Source of the DNA: Planctomycetota bacterium
GTDB lineage: Bacteria > Planctomycetota > Planctomycetia > Planctomycetales > Planctomycetaceae
Assembly (NCBI GenBank): GCA_003388505.1
Contig: QQVO01000019.1
Coordinates: 100,010 to 164,009, forward strand
Reading direction: 5' to 3'
Length of the DNA: 64,000 nucleotides
The notes beneath the pieces are model-generated. The model did no database searches. It worked only from the letters and a program-made list of their open reading frames with translations, and had not been told where the DNA came from. The translations under genes and the position numbers were made by a program. Shown here one piece after another: positions 44,561 through 53,438 of the stretch. How positions within the stretch are numbered: position 1 is the first letter of the stretch; each line of letters opens with the position of its first letter.

Positions 44561-45673
44561 TCAGTCAGTCTTGTCGGCGCGCTCGGCGGCGGCGAAAAAC
44601 AGCGTCTCCTCGGGGATGTTGCAGATGATCGGCTGCAGGGTGCGCCCCGCCGCCGGCGATGGAATCAGCAACGCACCGACCTGTGAATGATTATCGCAGT
44701 AGGCTTGAGCGTTTTCGAGTCCCATCACGTAGAACGCCGTGGAAAGCGCATCCGCTTCGCTCGCCGTCGGAGCGGTCACCGTCACCGAGAGCAGTCCGTC
44801 GGCGGGCCAGCCGGTGCGGGGATCGAGGATGTGGCCGTAGCGTTTGCCGTGGTAGCGGAAGAACTGTACGTTGGAGCCGCTGGTCGACAGGGCCTGATCG
44901 CGGAGCAGAATCGTGGCGTAGCGGGTCTCGGTAAAGAGCGGGTTTTTGATTCCGACCGGCCAGCCGGCCTGTCCGCAATGTTCGCCCCGCGCCAGGAGGC
45001 TGCTGTAGCCCCCGTGCAGGAGATAGTTCTCAAGGCCCTGCTCGTCGAGGAAGGCGGCTGCGCGGTCGATGGCGAAGCCCTTGCCGACCGCTCCCAGGTC
45101 GATCCCGACGCCGGGGGCGTCGAACGAGACAGTCATCGAGTCTTCATCGAGCGTGACGTGGTCCATGCCGGAAATCGCGAGCGCGGCGTCGATTTCCTCT
45201 TGAACCGGGATGCGCCCGGACTGACGGCAGTCGCGCCAGAGCAGGATCAGAGCCCGCACGGCGATGTCGAACGCGCCGCCCGTGAAGCGAGACAGGTCGC
45301 GGCAGGCGACCAGAAAACGGAAGAGCCCTTCCTCCACAGGTTGAGCCGACTCAGTCGCCTCGCGATTGATTGCGGAAACTTCACTGTCGTCCCGATAGAC
45401 GCTGAGCTGCTGTTCCAACTCGTGGACGATCGACAACGCGTCGGACGCCCACATCACCTGTCGCGCCGGTCCGGGGTCCATCACGACCGACCAGGGACAG
45501 GCCATCGCGCGGGTCTCGAGCCGGACCGTGTCAAACCCGCGCGGCGCCCGACGTCCTTCCTGGGCGTCGACGACGGCGTCCGCGAGAACATCCTGCGCGT
45601 GTGCGGCGCGCTGCACGATGGCGCGGCCGCTGAGAAGATCGCGGCGGGTCGAGTCTGGGAAGTCGTCCGGCAT
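44561..45673 (-). CDS. apbE: FAD:protein FMN transferase (ApbE family)
   Basis: 370 residues. The ApbE fold is shown by RAMACPWSVVMD, SVYRDDSEVSAINR, FTGGAFDIAVRAL, the FAD-site motif GIDLGAVGKGFAIDRAA, LHGGYSSLLARG, and the C-terminal metal-site region GHILDPRTGWP plus APTASEADALSTAFYVMG. ApbE covalently attaches FMN to a Ser or Thr of flavoproteins such as NqrB/NqrC and RnfG; none is in the window. The N-terminus has no clear lipoprotein or signal peptide but a variable 40-residue leader, unlike many exported ApbE proteins. It may be cotranscribed with the DoxX-like gene 61 bp downstream. Confidence 0.9.
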   Translation of the reverse strand: MPDDFPDSTRRDLLSGRAIVQRAAHAQDVLADAVVDAQEGRRAPRGFDTVRLETRAMACPWSVVMDPGPARQVMWASDALSIVHELEQQLSVYRDDSEVSAINREATESAQPVEEGLFRFLVACRDLSRFTGGAFDIAVRALILLWRDCRQSGRIPVQEEIDAALAISGMDHVTLDEDSMTVSFDAPGVGIDLGAVGKGFAIDRAAAFLDEQGLENYLLHGGYSSLLARGEHCGQAGWPVGIKNPLFTETRYATILLRDQALSTSGSNVQFFRYHGKRYGHILDPRTGWPADGLLSVTVTAPTASEADALSTAFYVMGLENAQAYCDNHSQVGALLIPSPAAGRTLQPIICNIPEETLFFAAAERADKTD

Positions 45674-45748
45674 TCGCGGTGCAGGCTGGACGCCCGTGTT
45701 TGTTCGGCGGCATCCGCAAGCTGACGCCGCGCGGCTCGCCTGATGGGA

Positions 45749-47155
45749 TTACACGACTTCGCGGAGCGGCTCGCCCTGATCGAGCACGTACTGCGGGCGG
45801 CCCTGCGGGTCGATCAGCGTCACCTGTCGCGGGTCGATGCCGAGATTCCGGTAGACGGTGCAGAAGACGTCTTTGTATGTGACCGGGCGGTTTCGCGGTT
45901 CGGCGGCGAGGCGGTCTGTCTCGCCGATGACGCAGCCGGTTTTCATGCCGCCGCCGGCCAGCAGGCAGGGACCGACGCGGGGCCAGTGGTCGCGTCCGCC
46001 GTTCTTGTTGATATTGGGAGTGCGACCGAATTCGCCCCACGCGACGATCGTCACATCATCCAGCAGACCGTGCTCCTCCAGGTCGCTGACGAGCGTGCAC
46101 AGTCCGCGATCGACGATCGGCAGGATCTGTTTCATCCGGGGGAAGTTCTCTTTGTGCGTGTCGAAATCGCTGATCGACAGGCTGACGACACGAGCGCCGG
46201 CTTCGATGAGCCGCCGCGCGAGCAGGAATTTCCGCGATGCCAGCGGACCGTCGCTCGTATACGACGCGAGCGAGTGTGGATCGCCGGCAGCGGTGTAGCG
46301 CTGGAGGACCGCCGGGTCTTCGTTGTCGAGATCGAGCGCATCCGCGAGGCGGCCGGAGGTGAGGATTCCGACGGCCTGCTGGTTGAACTGATCCATCGCG
46401 TCCATCATGCCGCCCGAATCGAGGTCGCGGCGGATACGATCGAGGCGGGCCAGCAGCCCCTGCCGCGTGTCGAGCCGGTCGGCAGAGAGAGCGCCATTGA
46501 GCGTGAGTTCCAGCGTGTGGTTCTCCCCCTGGCGGGCGAGTTCGCCCTTCATGCCGGGTTCAAGCTCGCGGTGGAAGAGATGAGAGATGTCGGGCCGGAA
46601 CGGCTGATAGGCCGGGCCGAGGAATCCGGGACGCGCGCTGTTGCGAACGAGAGGCCGTCCCTGCATCAGGTCGATGAACGGCGGAGCCGGGTCGTCCGCC
46701 CGGCCGAACAGTTGAGAGACCACGCTGCCCATGGCGGGCCGGCCGCCGAGTGACGCGAGGTCTTTTTCCGTGTAGCCGGACTGGCACTGAAAGGCGTCGT
46801 GCCGGCCGGCAGAGCCGACGAGCGAGCGAATGAAGACGAACTTGTCCGCGAGTCGGGCCACGTCCGGCAGAAACTCGCCGACGTGAAAGCCGGGCAGTGC
46901 CGTCGCGATGGACGCACCAGGGCCGCGGATCTCCGATGGCGCCAGCGGCTTGGGGTCAATCGTCTCGTGCTGTGGGGGACCGCCGTCGAGATGGACGAAA
47001 ATCACGCTCTTGCGGGAACCCGCCGCGCCGGCGTGCGCGTCGGCGCGCAGCAGGTTCGCGAGGGTGAGTCCTCCCAGTCCGCAACCGCCGATGCGCAGAA
47101 TGTCTCTACGGGTGATGAGTCCGCTGCTCGTGATGTCGTTCGGGCCAGCGCGCAT
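45749..47155 (-). CDS. DUF1501 domain-containing Tat-exported protein
   Basis: 468 residues. The twin-arginine leader ITRRDILRIGGCGLGGLTLANLL directs Tat export. The body has alkaline-phosphatase-superfamily features typical of DUF1501: VIFVHLDGGPPQHETIDPKP near the N-terminus, SDFDTHKENFPRMKQ, and WGEFGRTPNINKNGGRDHWP near the C-terminus (a likely metal-binding His/Asp cluster). In planctomycetes, DUF1501 genes are often paired with DUF1549/DUF1553 cytochrome-like genes; here no such partner is adjacent. Function is undetermined. The leader continues the same-strand run with apbE 75 bp downstream. Confidence 0.92.
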   Translation of the reverse strand: MRAGPNDITSSGLITRRDILRIGGCGLGGLTLANLLRADAHAGAAGSRKSVIFVHLDGGPPQHETIDPKPLAPSEIRGPGASIATALPGFHVGEFLPDVARLADKFVFIRSLVGSAGRHDAFQCQSGYTEKDLASLGGRPAMGSVVSQLFGRADDPAPPFIDLMQGRPLVRNSARPGFLGPAYQPFRPDISHLFHRELEPGMKGELARQGENHTLELTLNGALSADRLDTRQGLLARLDRIRRDLDSGGMMDAMDQFNQQAVGILTSGRLADALDLDNEDPAVLQRYTAAGDPHSLASYTSDGPLASRKFLLARRLIEAGARVVSLSISDFDTHKENFPRMKQILPIVDRGLCTLVSDLEEHGLLDDVTIVAWGEFGRTPNINKNGGRDHWPRVGPCLLAGGGMKTGCVIGETDRLAAEPRNRPVTYKDVFCTVYRNLGIDPRQVTLIDPQGRPQYVLDQGEPLREVV

Positions 47156-47415
47156 CGTCTCTTCCTCGCGTTCAGACCGGGTTGCGTCTCCCTAGAACAT
47201 ATCTGAAACGACTGATCTGTTCGAGCCGAATTCGCAGATTCCCAACGGTAGAGCGCACTGCGACGTATCAACGGGCGGCTCGGCAGGAGCTTCGCCCTTC
47301 CGAGGTTTCCCCAGTTTGCAAAGCCCGATCGCCCTGCTCAGGCGCCGCGCGCTTGTCCGACGGCAGCGCCCCACATCCCGACGCACTTACACCGACCACG
47401 GGGATTGCACGTCCC

Positions 47416-47688
47416 ATGCGCGACCTGACCGACAAGCGGCTGATCTATCTCAAGGGCGTCTTGTTCCTCGTCTGCGGAGGCCTGGCGGCAGGTCTCCTGC
47501 TGATCGAGACTCCGACCGTCCGCACGGCGGTCCTCCTCGGCCTGGCCGTCTGGTGTTTCGCCCGCAGCTATTATTTCGCGTTCTATGTCATTGAGCACTA
47601 CGTCGACGGCGGCTACAAATACGCTGGCCTGACGTACTTCGTCCGCTATCTGTACGGGCGCCGCAATTCCGACGTCGAGACTGAGTAG
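47416..47688 (+). CDS. Small two-helix membrane protein, unknown
   Basis: 90 residues: cytoplasmic start MRDLTDKRLIYLK, then membrane segments GVLFLVCGGLAAGLLLIE and VRTAVLLGLAVWCFARSYYFAFYVIEHYV, and a C-terminal GGYKYAGLTYFVRYLYGRR. The family is not named to my knowledge. Although the ATG lacks a strong ribosome-binding site, the two clean helices and charge pattern favour a real gene. A palindrome (47702-47724) follows the stop by 13 bases, before the DUF2237 gene. Confidence 0.65.
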   Translation: MRDLTDKRLIYLKGVLFLVCGGLAAGLLLIETPTVRTAVLLGLAVWCFARSYYFAFYVIEHYVDGGYKYAGLTYFVRYLYGRRNSDVETE

Positions 47689-47701
47689 TCCGATCACCAA
47701 A

Positions 47702-47724
47702 GCCCGCCGGTTGCAACCGGCGGG
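47702..47724. repeat. REP3-like palindrome (GCCCGCCGG...CCGGCGGG variant)
   Basis: GCCCGCCGG TTGCAA CCGGCGGG, the same TTGCAA centre as REP3 with different stem bases. A second copy is at 48157-48180. The two copies bracket the DUF2237 gene. Confidence 0.75.
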
Positions 47725-47749
47725 ACTCCCCACCCAACGACGCAACACC

Positions 47750-48118
47750 ATGCCGCAAGCCAAGAACGTCCTCGGCACCCCCCTGGAAACGTGCTGCACA
47801 GACCCGCTGACCGGGTTCTATCGGACCGGCTGCTGTGAGACCGGCCCCGAGGACCAGGGACTGCACCTGGTCTGCGCCGAGATGACGGCTGATTTTCTCG
47901 AGTTCAGCCGGTTGCGGGGGAACGACCTCTCCACGCCGATGCCCGAATTCGGATTCCCCGGGCTGACGCCGGGCGACCGCTGGTGTCTCTGCGTGGAACG
48001 TTGGAAGGAAGCATTTGAAGCCGGCACGGCCCCGCCCGTCGTCCTCGAAGCGACTCACATGTCCGCCGTCGAGTTCGTCTCGCTGGAAGAACTCCAGTCC
48101 CACGCCGTCGACGCATAG
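47750..48118 (+). CDS. DUF2237 family protein
   Basis: 122 residues, the usual length. It starts MPQAKNVLGTPLETCCTDPLTGFYRTGCCETGPEDQGLHLVCAEMTADFLEFSRLRGNDLSTPMPEFGFPGLTPGDRWCLCVERWKEA, the strongly conserved sequence of this family: cysteine-rich at the start, GNDLSTPxPxFxFPGLxPGDxWCLC in the centre, and VxLExTH near the end. Function is unknown; the conserved Cys and acidic residues suggest a metal or redox site. It lies between two REP3-like hairpins that could insulate its transcript. Confidence 0.9.
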   Translation: MPQAKNVLGTPLETCCTDPLTGFYRTGCCETGPEDQGLHLVCAEMTADFLEFSRLRGNDLSTPMPEFGFPGLTPGDRWCLCVERWKEAFEAGTAPPVVLEATHMSAVEFVSLEELQSHAVDA

Positions 48119-48156
48119 TCCGACGACCGCAAGTCCCGATCCGAAAACCGCTCCAA

Positions 48157-48180
48157 CGCCCGCCGGTTGCAACCGGCGGG
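48157..48180. repeat. REP3-like palindrome after the DUF2237 gene
   Basis: Second copy of the GCCCGCCGG-TTGCAA-CCGGCGGG unit, followed by TCTCTTT. Positioned between convergent genes (DUF2237 and nitroreductase), where it could terminate both. Confidence 0.75.
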
Positions 48181-48200
48181 TCTCTTTCCGCTCGTTCCAC

Positions 48201-48800
48201 TCAAAACGCAAACGGCCCCTCGGCAACAATCTCCTCGAGCGGCTTTCGCCCCGAAGGCGCCCGGTCCATGTCCCGGTAGTTTTCCGGCAGATCGTCAATG
48301 CTGCCGGGGCGTCCGACGGCGATCATGACCTCCACGTCGTAGTTCTCCGGGACGCCCAGCACGGCGCGGGCCTTCCCCCGATCAAAACCGGCCATCGCGT
48401 GGCAGACCAGTCCCATCGAGGCGCCCTGCAGCAACAGGTTTTCCACCGCGAGCCCGCAGTCGAGCGTGTGCACCGGGTTCGGTTTTCCGTTGCGACTCAT
48501 CACCTTGCACGACGTCCCGACGATCAGCATTCCCGCCCGCACGCACCAGGCCTGATTGGCTTCCATCAGCAACCCGAGAAACGTCTCCCAATGCGCGGTG
48601 TCGCGTACGGCGTAAAGAAATCGCCACTCCTGCTCGTTGTAGGTGGACGGCGCCCAGCGGGCCGCTTCGAACAGGGAATTCCGCTCCTCGGGAGAAAGCG
48701 GTTCGCCGCTCATCGCGCGGGGCGACCAGCGCTGCAGAAAGAGGGGCACGATTGGATGATCGGATGTCCGGTGATCGAGTGCATCGGGAAGAGTCGACAT
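48201..48800 (-). CDS. Nitroreductase family protein
   Basis: 199 residues. The FMN-binding nitroreductase pattern is visible: RWSPRAMSGEPLSPEERNSLFEAARWAPSTYNEQEWRFLYAVRD at the start (RRS-like loop and ARWAPSxxNxQPWR-like segment), then LDCGLAVENLLLQGASMGLVCHAMAGFD and the C-terminal VPENYDVEVMIAVGRPG. NAD(P)H-dependent reduction of nitro compounds or quinones is typical of the family; no substrate can be assigned. ATG 48800 gives the full family length. Upstream, towards 49.1 kb, lie REP4 and a hairpin. Confidence 0.9.
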   Translation of the reverse strand: MSTLPDALDHRTSDHPIVPLFLQRWSPRAMSGEPLSPEERNSLFEAARWAPSTYNEQEWRFLYAVRDTAHWETFLGLLMEANQAWCVRAGMLIVGTSCKVMSRNGKPNPVHTLDCGLAVENLLLQGASMGLVCHAMAGFDRGKARAVLGVPENYDVEVMIAVGRPGSIDDLPENYRDMDRAPSGRKPLEEIVAEGPFAF

Positions 48801-48899
48801 GAGAAATACCTTCGCGAATCAATGGTCAAACGAAATACCCCGAATCCGAATCGTATCGAATCCGGAGACAGGCTCCGAGCTTTCCGGTCAGTGTAGTTG

Positions 48900-48964
48900 T
48901 AGGGCCGGCTGTGCCGGCCGACTACTGACTCGTCAATGTCGCCGACTCGCTTCGCCGAGTCGGC
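48900..48964. repeat. REP4 copy and adjacent REP-like hairpin
   Basis: REP4 (TAGGGCCGGCTGTGCCGGCC) at 48900-48919 and, 21 bases on, GCCGACTCG/CGAGTCGGC at 48941-48964, related to the hairpin at 2676-2696. Nothing else was recognised in the gap up to 49126. Confidence 0.6.
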
Positions 48965-49125
48965 CGGAGTCCGCGCGCACCGAACCTGCTGCGTTGCAAC
49001 GCGACTGCGTCCGCAGCAGATGCAATCGGCGGCCGCTTCCGCCCGGCTTTGCAGCCGGTCTGAACGACCCCTATAGTCACACCCAGATCGTACTCGAAGC
49101 CGTCTCCCACGAATCCGATTCCCCC

Positions 49126-50244
49126 ATGAACCTCAGCGCCGTCGGCCTGCCGCAGGCCGCACTCGACACCCCAGCCTATTGCATCGATCTCGACGTGATG
49201 GAGGCGAACATCGCCGCCATGGCGGCCCACATGCGGGAGCGTAAGAAGGACTGGCGGCCTCACGCGAAGTGCCACAAGACGCCGGCCATCGCGCACAAGC
49301 AACTGGCGGCCGGAGCGATCGGCGTCACCGTGGCCAAGGTCTCCGAGGCCGAAGTCTACGCCGCCGCCGGAATCCGCGACATCCTCATCGCCAACATGCT
49401 CTTTGGCGAGCCGAAGTTCGAGCGCGTCGCCGCTCTCTGCCGGCATGCCGACCCGATCGTGGCGTGCGATCATTTCGCTCAGGCGGAGGGTCTCGCCGCG
49501 GTCTGCACTCGCCGCGGCGTCACCTGCCGCATGGTTATCGAAGTCGACATCGGGCTGAACCGCGTGGGCATTCGGCCCGGGCCCGACTTCCTCGACCTGG
49601 CGCGCGGGATCAGCAAGCTCGAAGGTGTGCGGCTGGCGGGCGTCATGGGCTACGAAGGCCACCTGTTGCGCGTCGAGGATCCCGACGAGAAGCGGCAGAA
49701 GATCGACGCAGCGATGGCCTTGCTCGTCGAGCAGCGGGACCAGATGGTCTCAGACGGTCTCAACTGCGAAATCGTCAGCGCGGGCGGCACCGGTTCTTAC
49801 CAGTACAGCGCGGATTGCCCCGGCATCACCGAAATGCAGGCCGGCGGCGGAATCTTCGCCGATCCGTACTATGTCGACGCGATGGGATTGAAGGAACTGC
49901 GGTCCTCGCTGCGGGTGCTGGCCACTGTCGTCAGTCGTCCTTCGCTGGAGCGAGCGGTCACAGACACCGGACGCAAGACGATTCATCCCGACCTGGCGAT
50001 GCCGGTCGCGCGCGGCCGGGTGAACGGACGTCCGCTCACCGATGCCGTCTTCACCGGCCTCAGCGCCGAGCATGGCGTGCTGAAACTGGGACCGGATTCT
50101 CAGGATCTGCAGATCGGCGACAAGATCGAGGTCATCCCGGGATATACGGACTTCACGACCGTGCTGCACGAGCATTTTTACGGTTTGCGGAACGGTGTGG
50201 TGGAGACAGTGTGGCCGATCGCCGCCCGCGGCAAACTTCAATAA
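49126..50244 (+). CDS. D-threonine aldolase-like PLP enzyme (DSD1/D-TA family)
   Basis: 372 residues of the alanine-racemase-like fold III. It starts LPQAALDTPAYCIDLDVMEANIAAMA, as in the D-TA family. The PLP lysine is Lys48 in WRPHAKCHKTPAIA. IEVDIGLNRVGIRPG is the conserved strand 4 signature, and VSAGGTGSYQYSADCPGITEMQAGGGIFADPYY the phosphate-binding region. The C-terminal domain ends GDKIEVIPGYTDFTTVLHEHFYGLRNG, where the metal ligands of this family lie (two His here). Related enzymes cleave D-threonine or D-serine, or act on D-3-hydroxyaspartate; the substrate cannot be told apart by reading. ATG 49126 fits the family start. Confidence 0.87.
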   Translation: MNLSAVGLPQAALDTPAYCIDLDVMEANIAAMAAHMRERKKDWRPHAKCHKTPAIAHKQLAAGAIGVTVAKVSEAEVYAAAGIRDILIANMLFGEPKFERVAALCRHADPIVACDHFAQAEGLAAVCTRRGVTCRMVIEVDIGLNRVGIRPGPDFLDLARGISKLEGVRLAGVMGYEGHLLRVEDPDEKRQKIDAAMALLVEQRDQMVSDGLNCEIVSAGGTGSYQYSADCPGITEMQAGGGIFADPYYVDAMGLKELRSSLRVLATVVSRPSLERAVTDTGRKTIHPDLAMPVARGRVNGRPLTDAVFTGLSAEHGVLKLGPDSQDLQIGDKIEVIPGYTDFTTVLHEHFYGLRNGVVETVWPIAARGKLQ

Positions 50245-50265
50245 CTCATCGAATAGCCCACCAAA

Positions 50266-50289
50266 GCCCACGAGTTGCACCCCGTGGGC
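50266..50289. repeat. REP3 palindrome
   Basis: GCCCACGAG-TTGCAC-CCCGTGGGC with one mismatched stem pair, between the D-TA-like and thioesterase genes, 5 bases upstream of the thioesterase ATG. Confidence 0.7.
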
Positions 50290-50294
50290 CTTCC

Positions 50295-50735
50295 ATGCCC
50301 ATGCCGCACTTCATCGCCCAGCGCCAACTTCAGTTCTCCGAGACCGACATGGCGGGCATCGCCCACTTCTCCAATTTCTTTCGGTGGATGGAAGAGACCG
50401 AGCACGAGTACTTCTGTTCCCTGGGCCTGACGATCATGCGGCGGGAGCAGGGCGGGGTGCACCTCGGCTGGCCGCGCGTTTCCGCGTCCTGCAACTTCCA
50501 CAAACCACTGTATTTTCAGGATGATTTCGAAATCCGGCTGACCGTCGAGCGGCTGGGCGTCAAGTCGATCTCCTATCTCTTCGAGTTGTGGCGCGGGAAC
50601 GACCACATCGCCACCGGCCGCCTCAAGACCGCGTGTTGCATGTGCGGCCCCAACGGGGAGATCGCATCGATCGAGATCCCGCCGGACTATCTCACCCGCC
50701 TGCCCGCGGACGAATCGCTGGAGCAGTCGTCCTGA
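50295..50735 (+). CDS. Acyl-CoA thioesterase (4HBT/YbgC-type hotdog fold)
   Basis: 146 residues. FSETDMAGIAHFSNFFRWMEETEHEYFCSLGL is the hotdog 4-hydroxybenzoyl-CoA thioesterase signature; the Asp of ETDMAGIAHF is the usual catalytic residue. CNFHKPLYFQDDFEIRLTVERLGVKSISYLFELWRG is the central strand set. It hydrolyses acyl-CoA thioesters in the cytoplasm; YbgC-type members are linked to the Tol-Pal region, not seen here. ATG 50295 or the second ATG 50301 could initiate. A CTGTC-family MITE starts 3 bases after its stop codon. Confidence 0.88.
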   Translation: MPMPHFIAQRQLQFSETDMAGIAHFSNFFRWMEETEHEYFCSLGLTIMRREQGGVHLGWPRVSASCNFHKPLYFQDDFEIRLTVERLGVKSISYLFELWRGNDHIATGRLKTACCMCGPNGEIASIEIPPDYLTRLPADESLEQSS

Positions 50736-50738
50736 GCG

Positions 50739-51042
50739 CTGTCGTTTACACATAACTCTTGAGAAATCTGCTCTCGTTCAGGTCGCTTCACAAGAGTCTC
50801 GAATGGAACGCGGATGACCACGGATTGCACTGATTTTCGCGGATTGCTTTCTTGCGTGTCGACGCCATGCGCGCCTGAATCGATGCGGTCTCGGCCCTGC
50901 CACCTCTCGAGGAACACCCCCGAAAAATCGGTGCTGATCCGCCAAATCCGCGAAAATCTGTGTCCTATTCGAGAATCCCCTGGGCCCGGTTTCTCGGCGC
51001 CAGGCTCCGGCCGAGTTGTGTGTAGTTGTGTGTAACTGACAG
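50739..51042 (-). repeat. CTGTC-family MITE, copy C (full length, inverted)
   Basis: 304 bp with terminal inverted repeats CTGTCGTTTACAC at 50739-50751 and GTGTAACTGACAG at 51030-51042. Most of the interior matches copies A and B read in the opposite direction. It has no coding capacity and is the longest copy, probably nearest to the ancestral form. Confidence 0.8.
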
Positions 51043-51161
51043 GTCCTGAGCGACGTGACAGGGTCCAGGCGAAAGCGCCCCGTCTGCCGTTTGTTCGCGC
51101 GCCGCGATGACTCCGGTATGATGCCCTCCCAAAGCGGCAACGCGGCGAAACCCGGACTTTT

Positions 51162-51281
51162 GTAGTTCCGCACGCCGCCGGCGTGCGTCGATTCGTAGCG
51201 CACGCTGCCAGCGTGCGTCACCGTTGACGTCACATCGGGCTGCGATCCTATAGTGAACCGGGCCCGCGTCATGAATAATCC
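51162..51281 (+). repeat. Tandem REP2 palindromes plus truncated GGATTATTC-family element
   Basis: A diverged REP2 (CCGCACGCCGCCGGCGTGCG) at 51162-51189, then REP2 at 51194-51219, then a shortened copy of the 154-bp GGATTATTC-type element ending ATGAATAATCC at 51281. The middle (about 55-60 bp present in the 54, 59.6 and 60.9 kb copies) is deleted. Confidence 0.7.
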
Positions 51282-51308
51282 GGGGAAACCCTGTGCAGCG
51301 AGTCGGAG

Positions 51309-52793
51309 ATGCCGGAGAAGGTCTTTCTTGCAATCGATCTTGGAGCGGAAAGCGGTCGCGTGATCGCCGGCCGCTTTGACGGGACGTGCATCCAACTCGA
51401 TGAACTGCACCGGTTTCCCAACGGACCGGTCGACGTGGCGGGCACGCGGCGCTGGGACGTGCTGAGGTTGTGGAGCGAGATTCAGACCGGGTTGGAAAAG
51501 GCTGCGACAAAGTACGGTGAGGCCGTGACCTCGGTCGGCGTGGACACGTGGGGCGTGGATTACGTGCTGCTCTCCGGCAAAGACGAAATCCTGGGGCAGC
51601 CCTACAACTATCGAGACGCCCGCACACAGGGCATGCTGGCGCAGGCGTTCACCCGCGTTCCCCAGTCGGAAATCTTCGCTCGCACCGGTCTGCAGTTCAT
51701 GGAGATCAACACGCTCTATCAACTGCTCTCGATGCATCTCTCGGATCCGGACCTGCTGAATGCGGCCGACCGGTTCCTGATGATGCCGGACTTCTTTCAC
51801 TGGCTGTTGTGCGGCAGCAAAGTCGTCGAATTTACAAACGCGACCACATCGCAGTGTTTCGACGCCACACAGCGCGACTGGGCGACCGACATGCTGCGAA
51901 AACTGGGCATTCCGACGCACATCTTTCCGGAAGTCGTGTCGCCGGGAACACGCCTGGGAACGTTGCGGGAGACTGTCGCCGCCGCAACAGGTCTCCGACG
52001 GATCGACATCGTCGCCCCGGCCACCCATGACACCGGTTCTGCCGTCGCGGCCGTGCCGACCGAACGGACGGGACGCGCCGACTGGGCCTATATCAGTTCA
52101 GGCACCTGGTCGCTGATCGGCGTGGAGGTTCAGGACGCAGTGCTCAGCGAGGCCGCGTTGGCGCTCAACGTCACGAACGAAGGGGGCATCGACGGGACGT
52201 ATCGGCTGCTGAAGAACGTGATGGGCTTGTGGCTGGTGCAGGAGTGCCGGAAGTCGTTTCAGCGGCAGGGAACAGAACTTGGATACGAACAACTGGCGCA
52301 ACTGGCCGAGCAGGCCGAACCTTTTCGCTCGCTCGTGGACCCGAACGATGACTCCCTGCTGAGCCCGAGCGACATGCCGCAGGCGATTCAGGAATGCTGC
52401 CGTCGGGCAGGGCAACCGGTTCCGGAAACCGAGGGTCAACTCGTGCGATGTGCGCTGGAGAGTCTGGCGCTCAAATATCGCGAGGTGCTCGAGGGCATCG
52501 AGTCCCTGACGGGCGAGCGGATCGAGGTGATTCACGTCGTGGGAGGCGGCGGACGGAATGCCCTGCTCAACCAGTTCACGGCCAGCGCCTGCGGCAAGCC
52601 GGTCGCGGCCGGCCCCACTGAGGCAACCGCACTCGGGAATGTGCTGGTCCAGGCGCGGGCCGCGGGAGAGATCGGTTCGCTCAGCGAAATCCGGTCGGTG
52701 GTCCGCGATTCCAGCGAAATCACCACCTTCGAACCCCGCGACACTAACCACTGGGACGATGCGTACGTGCGCTTTCAAGACATCGCGCACTAA
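51309..52793 (+). CDS. rhaB: Rhamnulokinase (FGGY family)
   Basis: 494 residues, full length. [16 protein letters not shown] is the rhamnulokinase-specific phosphate-1 motif (E/A-S-GR). [13 protein letters not shown] and [11 protein letters not shown] follow, with [11 protein letters not shown] and [16 protein letters not shown] (phosphate-2 and FGGY signature region) and the C-terminal [37 protein letters not shown]. It phosphorylates L-rhamnulose at O1 in the rhamnose catabolic pathway. The rhaA and rhaD genes are not adjacent. Preceded by MITE debris and followed by REP3 and RAYT3. Confidence 0.93.
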   Translation: MPEKVFLAIDLGAESGRVIAGRFDGTCIQLDELHRFPNGPVDVAGTRRWDVLRLWSEIQTGLEKAATKYGEAVTSVGVDTWGVDYVLLSGKDEILGQPYNYRDARTQGMLAQAFTRVPQSEIFARTGLQFMEINTLYQLLSMHLSDPDLLNAADRFLMMPDFFHWLLCGSKVVEFTNATTSQCFDATQRDWATDMLRKLGIPTHIFPEVVSPGTRLGTLRETVAAATGLRRIDIVAPATHDTGSAVAAVPTERTGRADWAYISSGTWSLIGVEVQDAVLSEAALALNVTNEGGIDGTYRLLKNVMGLWLVQECRKSFQRQGTELGYEQLAQLAEQAEPFRSLVDPNDDSLLSPSDMPQAIQECCRRAGQPVPETEGQLVRCALESLALKYREVLEGIESLTGERIEVIHVVGGGGRNALLNQFTASACGKPVAAGPTEATALGNVLVQARAAGEIGSLSEIRSVVRDSSEITTFEPRDTNHWDDAYVRFQDIAH

Positions 52794-52803
52794 CGACCAT
52801 CAA

Positions 52804-52829
52804 CGCCCACGGGTTGCAACCCGTGGGCG
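52804..52829. repeat. REP3 palindrome, left flank of RAYT3
   Basis: A perfect 26-bp palindrome with core CACGGGTTGCAACCCGTG flanked by CGCC/GGCG, 10 bases after the rhaB stop and 16 bases before RAYT3. Confidence 0.88.
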
Positions 52830-52845
52830 TTCTGAGGGTTGACCG

Positions 52846-53394
52846 ATGGTTGAATCAACAGAACGTGAAACGGCGCGCTGGTTTCACGTCACCCTCGGCA
52901 CGTACGGCTCCTGGCTCCCCGGCGACCCACGCGGCTTCCGCACGCGGAAGCATCGCCTGCATGTCGACGGAGATTACAAGAACCCGCCCCCGCCCGGCAA
53001 ATTCGATGAAATGCATGCGCGAAGTCGCCAATTGATGAACTACCCCGCAACCAAGCTGGCAATGCCGGAGCGAAGAACCGTGGGCGACGCGTTGCGTGAG
53101 CGATTCGATCAACTGACGTGCGCCGTGCGATGTCTCGCCGTGAGCGCCCAGCATGCTCATGTCCTCACGAAACTGCCGCCGCCTGAAACGGAGACGTATG
53201 TCGGCCACGCGAAGCGGCACGCGTGGTACGCGCTGCGGGACGCTTCTAGAAGCGTAAAGCTGTGGGCCAAACGGGCTCGAATCGATCCGGTGAAGAACGA
53301 TGCGCATCTCATCGCCGCCCACCGCTACATCCTCCGCCACGCCGACCAAGGCGCCTACGTCTGGGAAAACACCGCGTATGCGCTAGGCGAATAA
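52846..53394 (+). CDS. Divergent REP-associated transposase (RAYT3, Y1_Tnp-like)
   Basis: 182 residues, distant from RAYT1 and RAYT2. The N-terminus is WFHVTLGTYGSWLPGDPRGFRTRKHR. The centre has CAVRCLAVSAQHAHVLTKLP, where HAH is the expected HUH pair. A helix with a Tyr candidate follows (VGHAKRHAWYALRDA), and the C-terminus is WAKRARIDPVKNDAHLIAAHRYILRHADQGAYVW, equivalent to the RAYT end block. I recall similar proteins in planctomycetes annotated only as transposase or hypothetical. The REP3 palindrome lies on both sides (52804-52829 and 53439-53463), supporting a cognate REP-RAYT pair. Confidence 0.75.
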   Translation: MVESTERETARWFHVTLGTYGSWLPGDPRGFRTRKHRLHVDGDYKNPPPPGKFDEMHARSRQLMNYPATKLAMPERRTVGDALRERFDQLTCAVRCLAVSAQHAHVLTKLPPPETETYVGHAKRHAWYALRDASRSVKLWAKRARIDPVKNDAHLIAAHRYILRHADQGAYVWENTAYALGE

Positions 53395-53438
53395 CCACTC
53401 GTCTGCAAGAATCCGCCACCACGGAAACACCCCACCAA

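Noticed and set aside
45749..47155. DUF1501 gene as part of a sulfatase or DUF1549/DUF1553 cluster
   Set aside because: No sulfatase, DUF1549 or DUF1553 gene is adjacent; the neighbours are apbE and small membrane proteins.
49269..50294. Very long N-terminal extension of the thioesterase frame
   Set aside because: It is an Arg-rich out-of-phase reading of the D-TA gene; the hotdog domain starts at ATG 50295.
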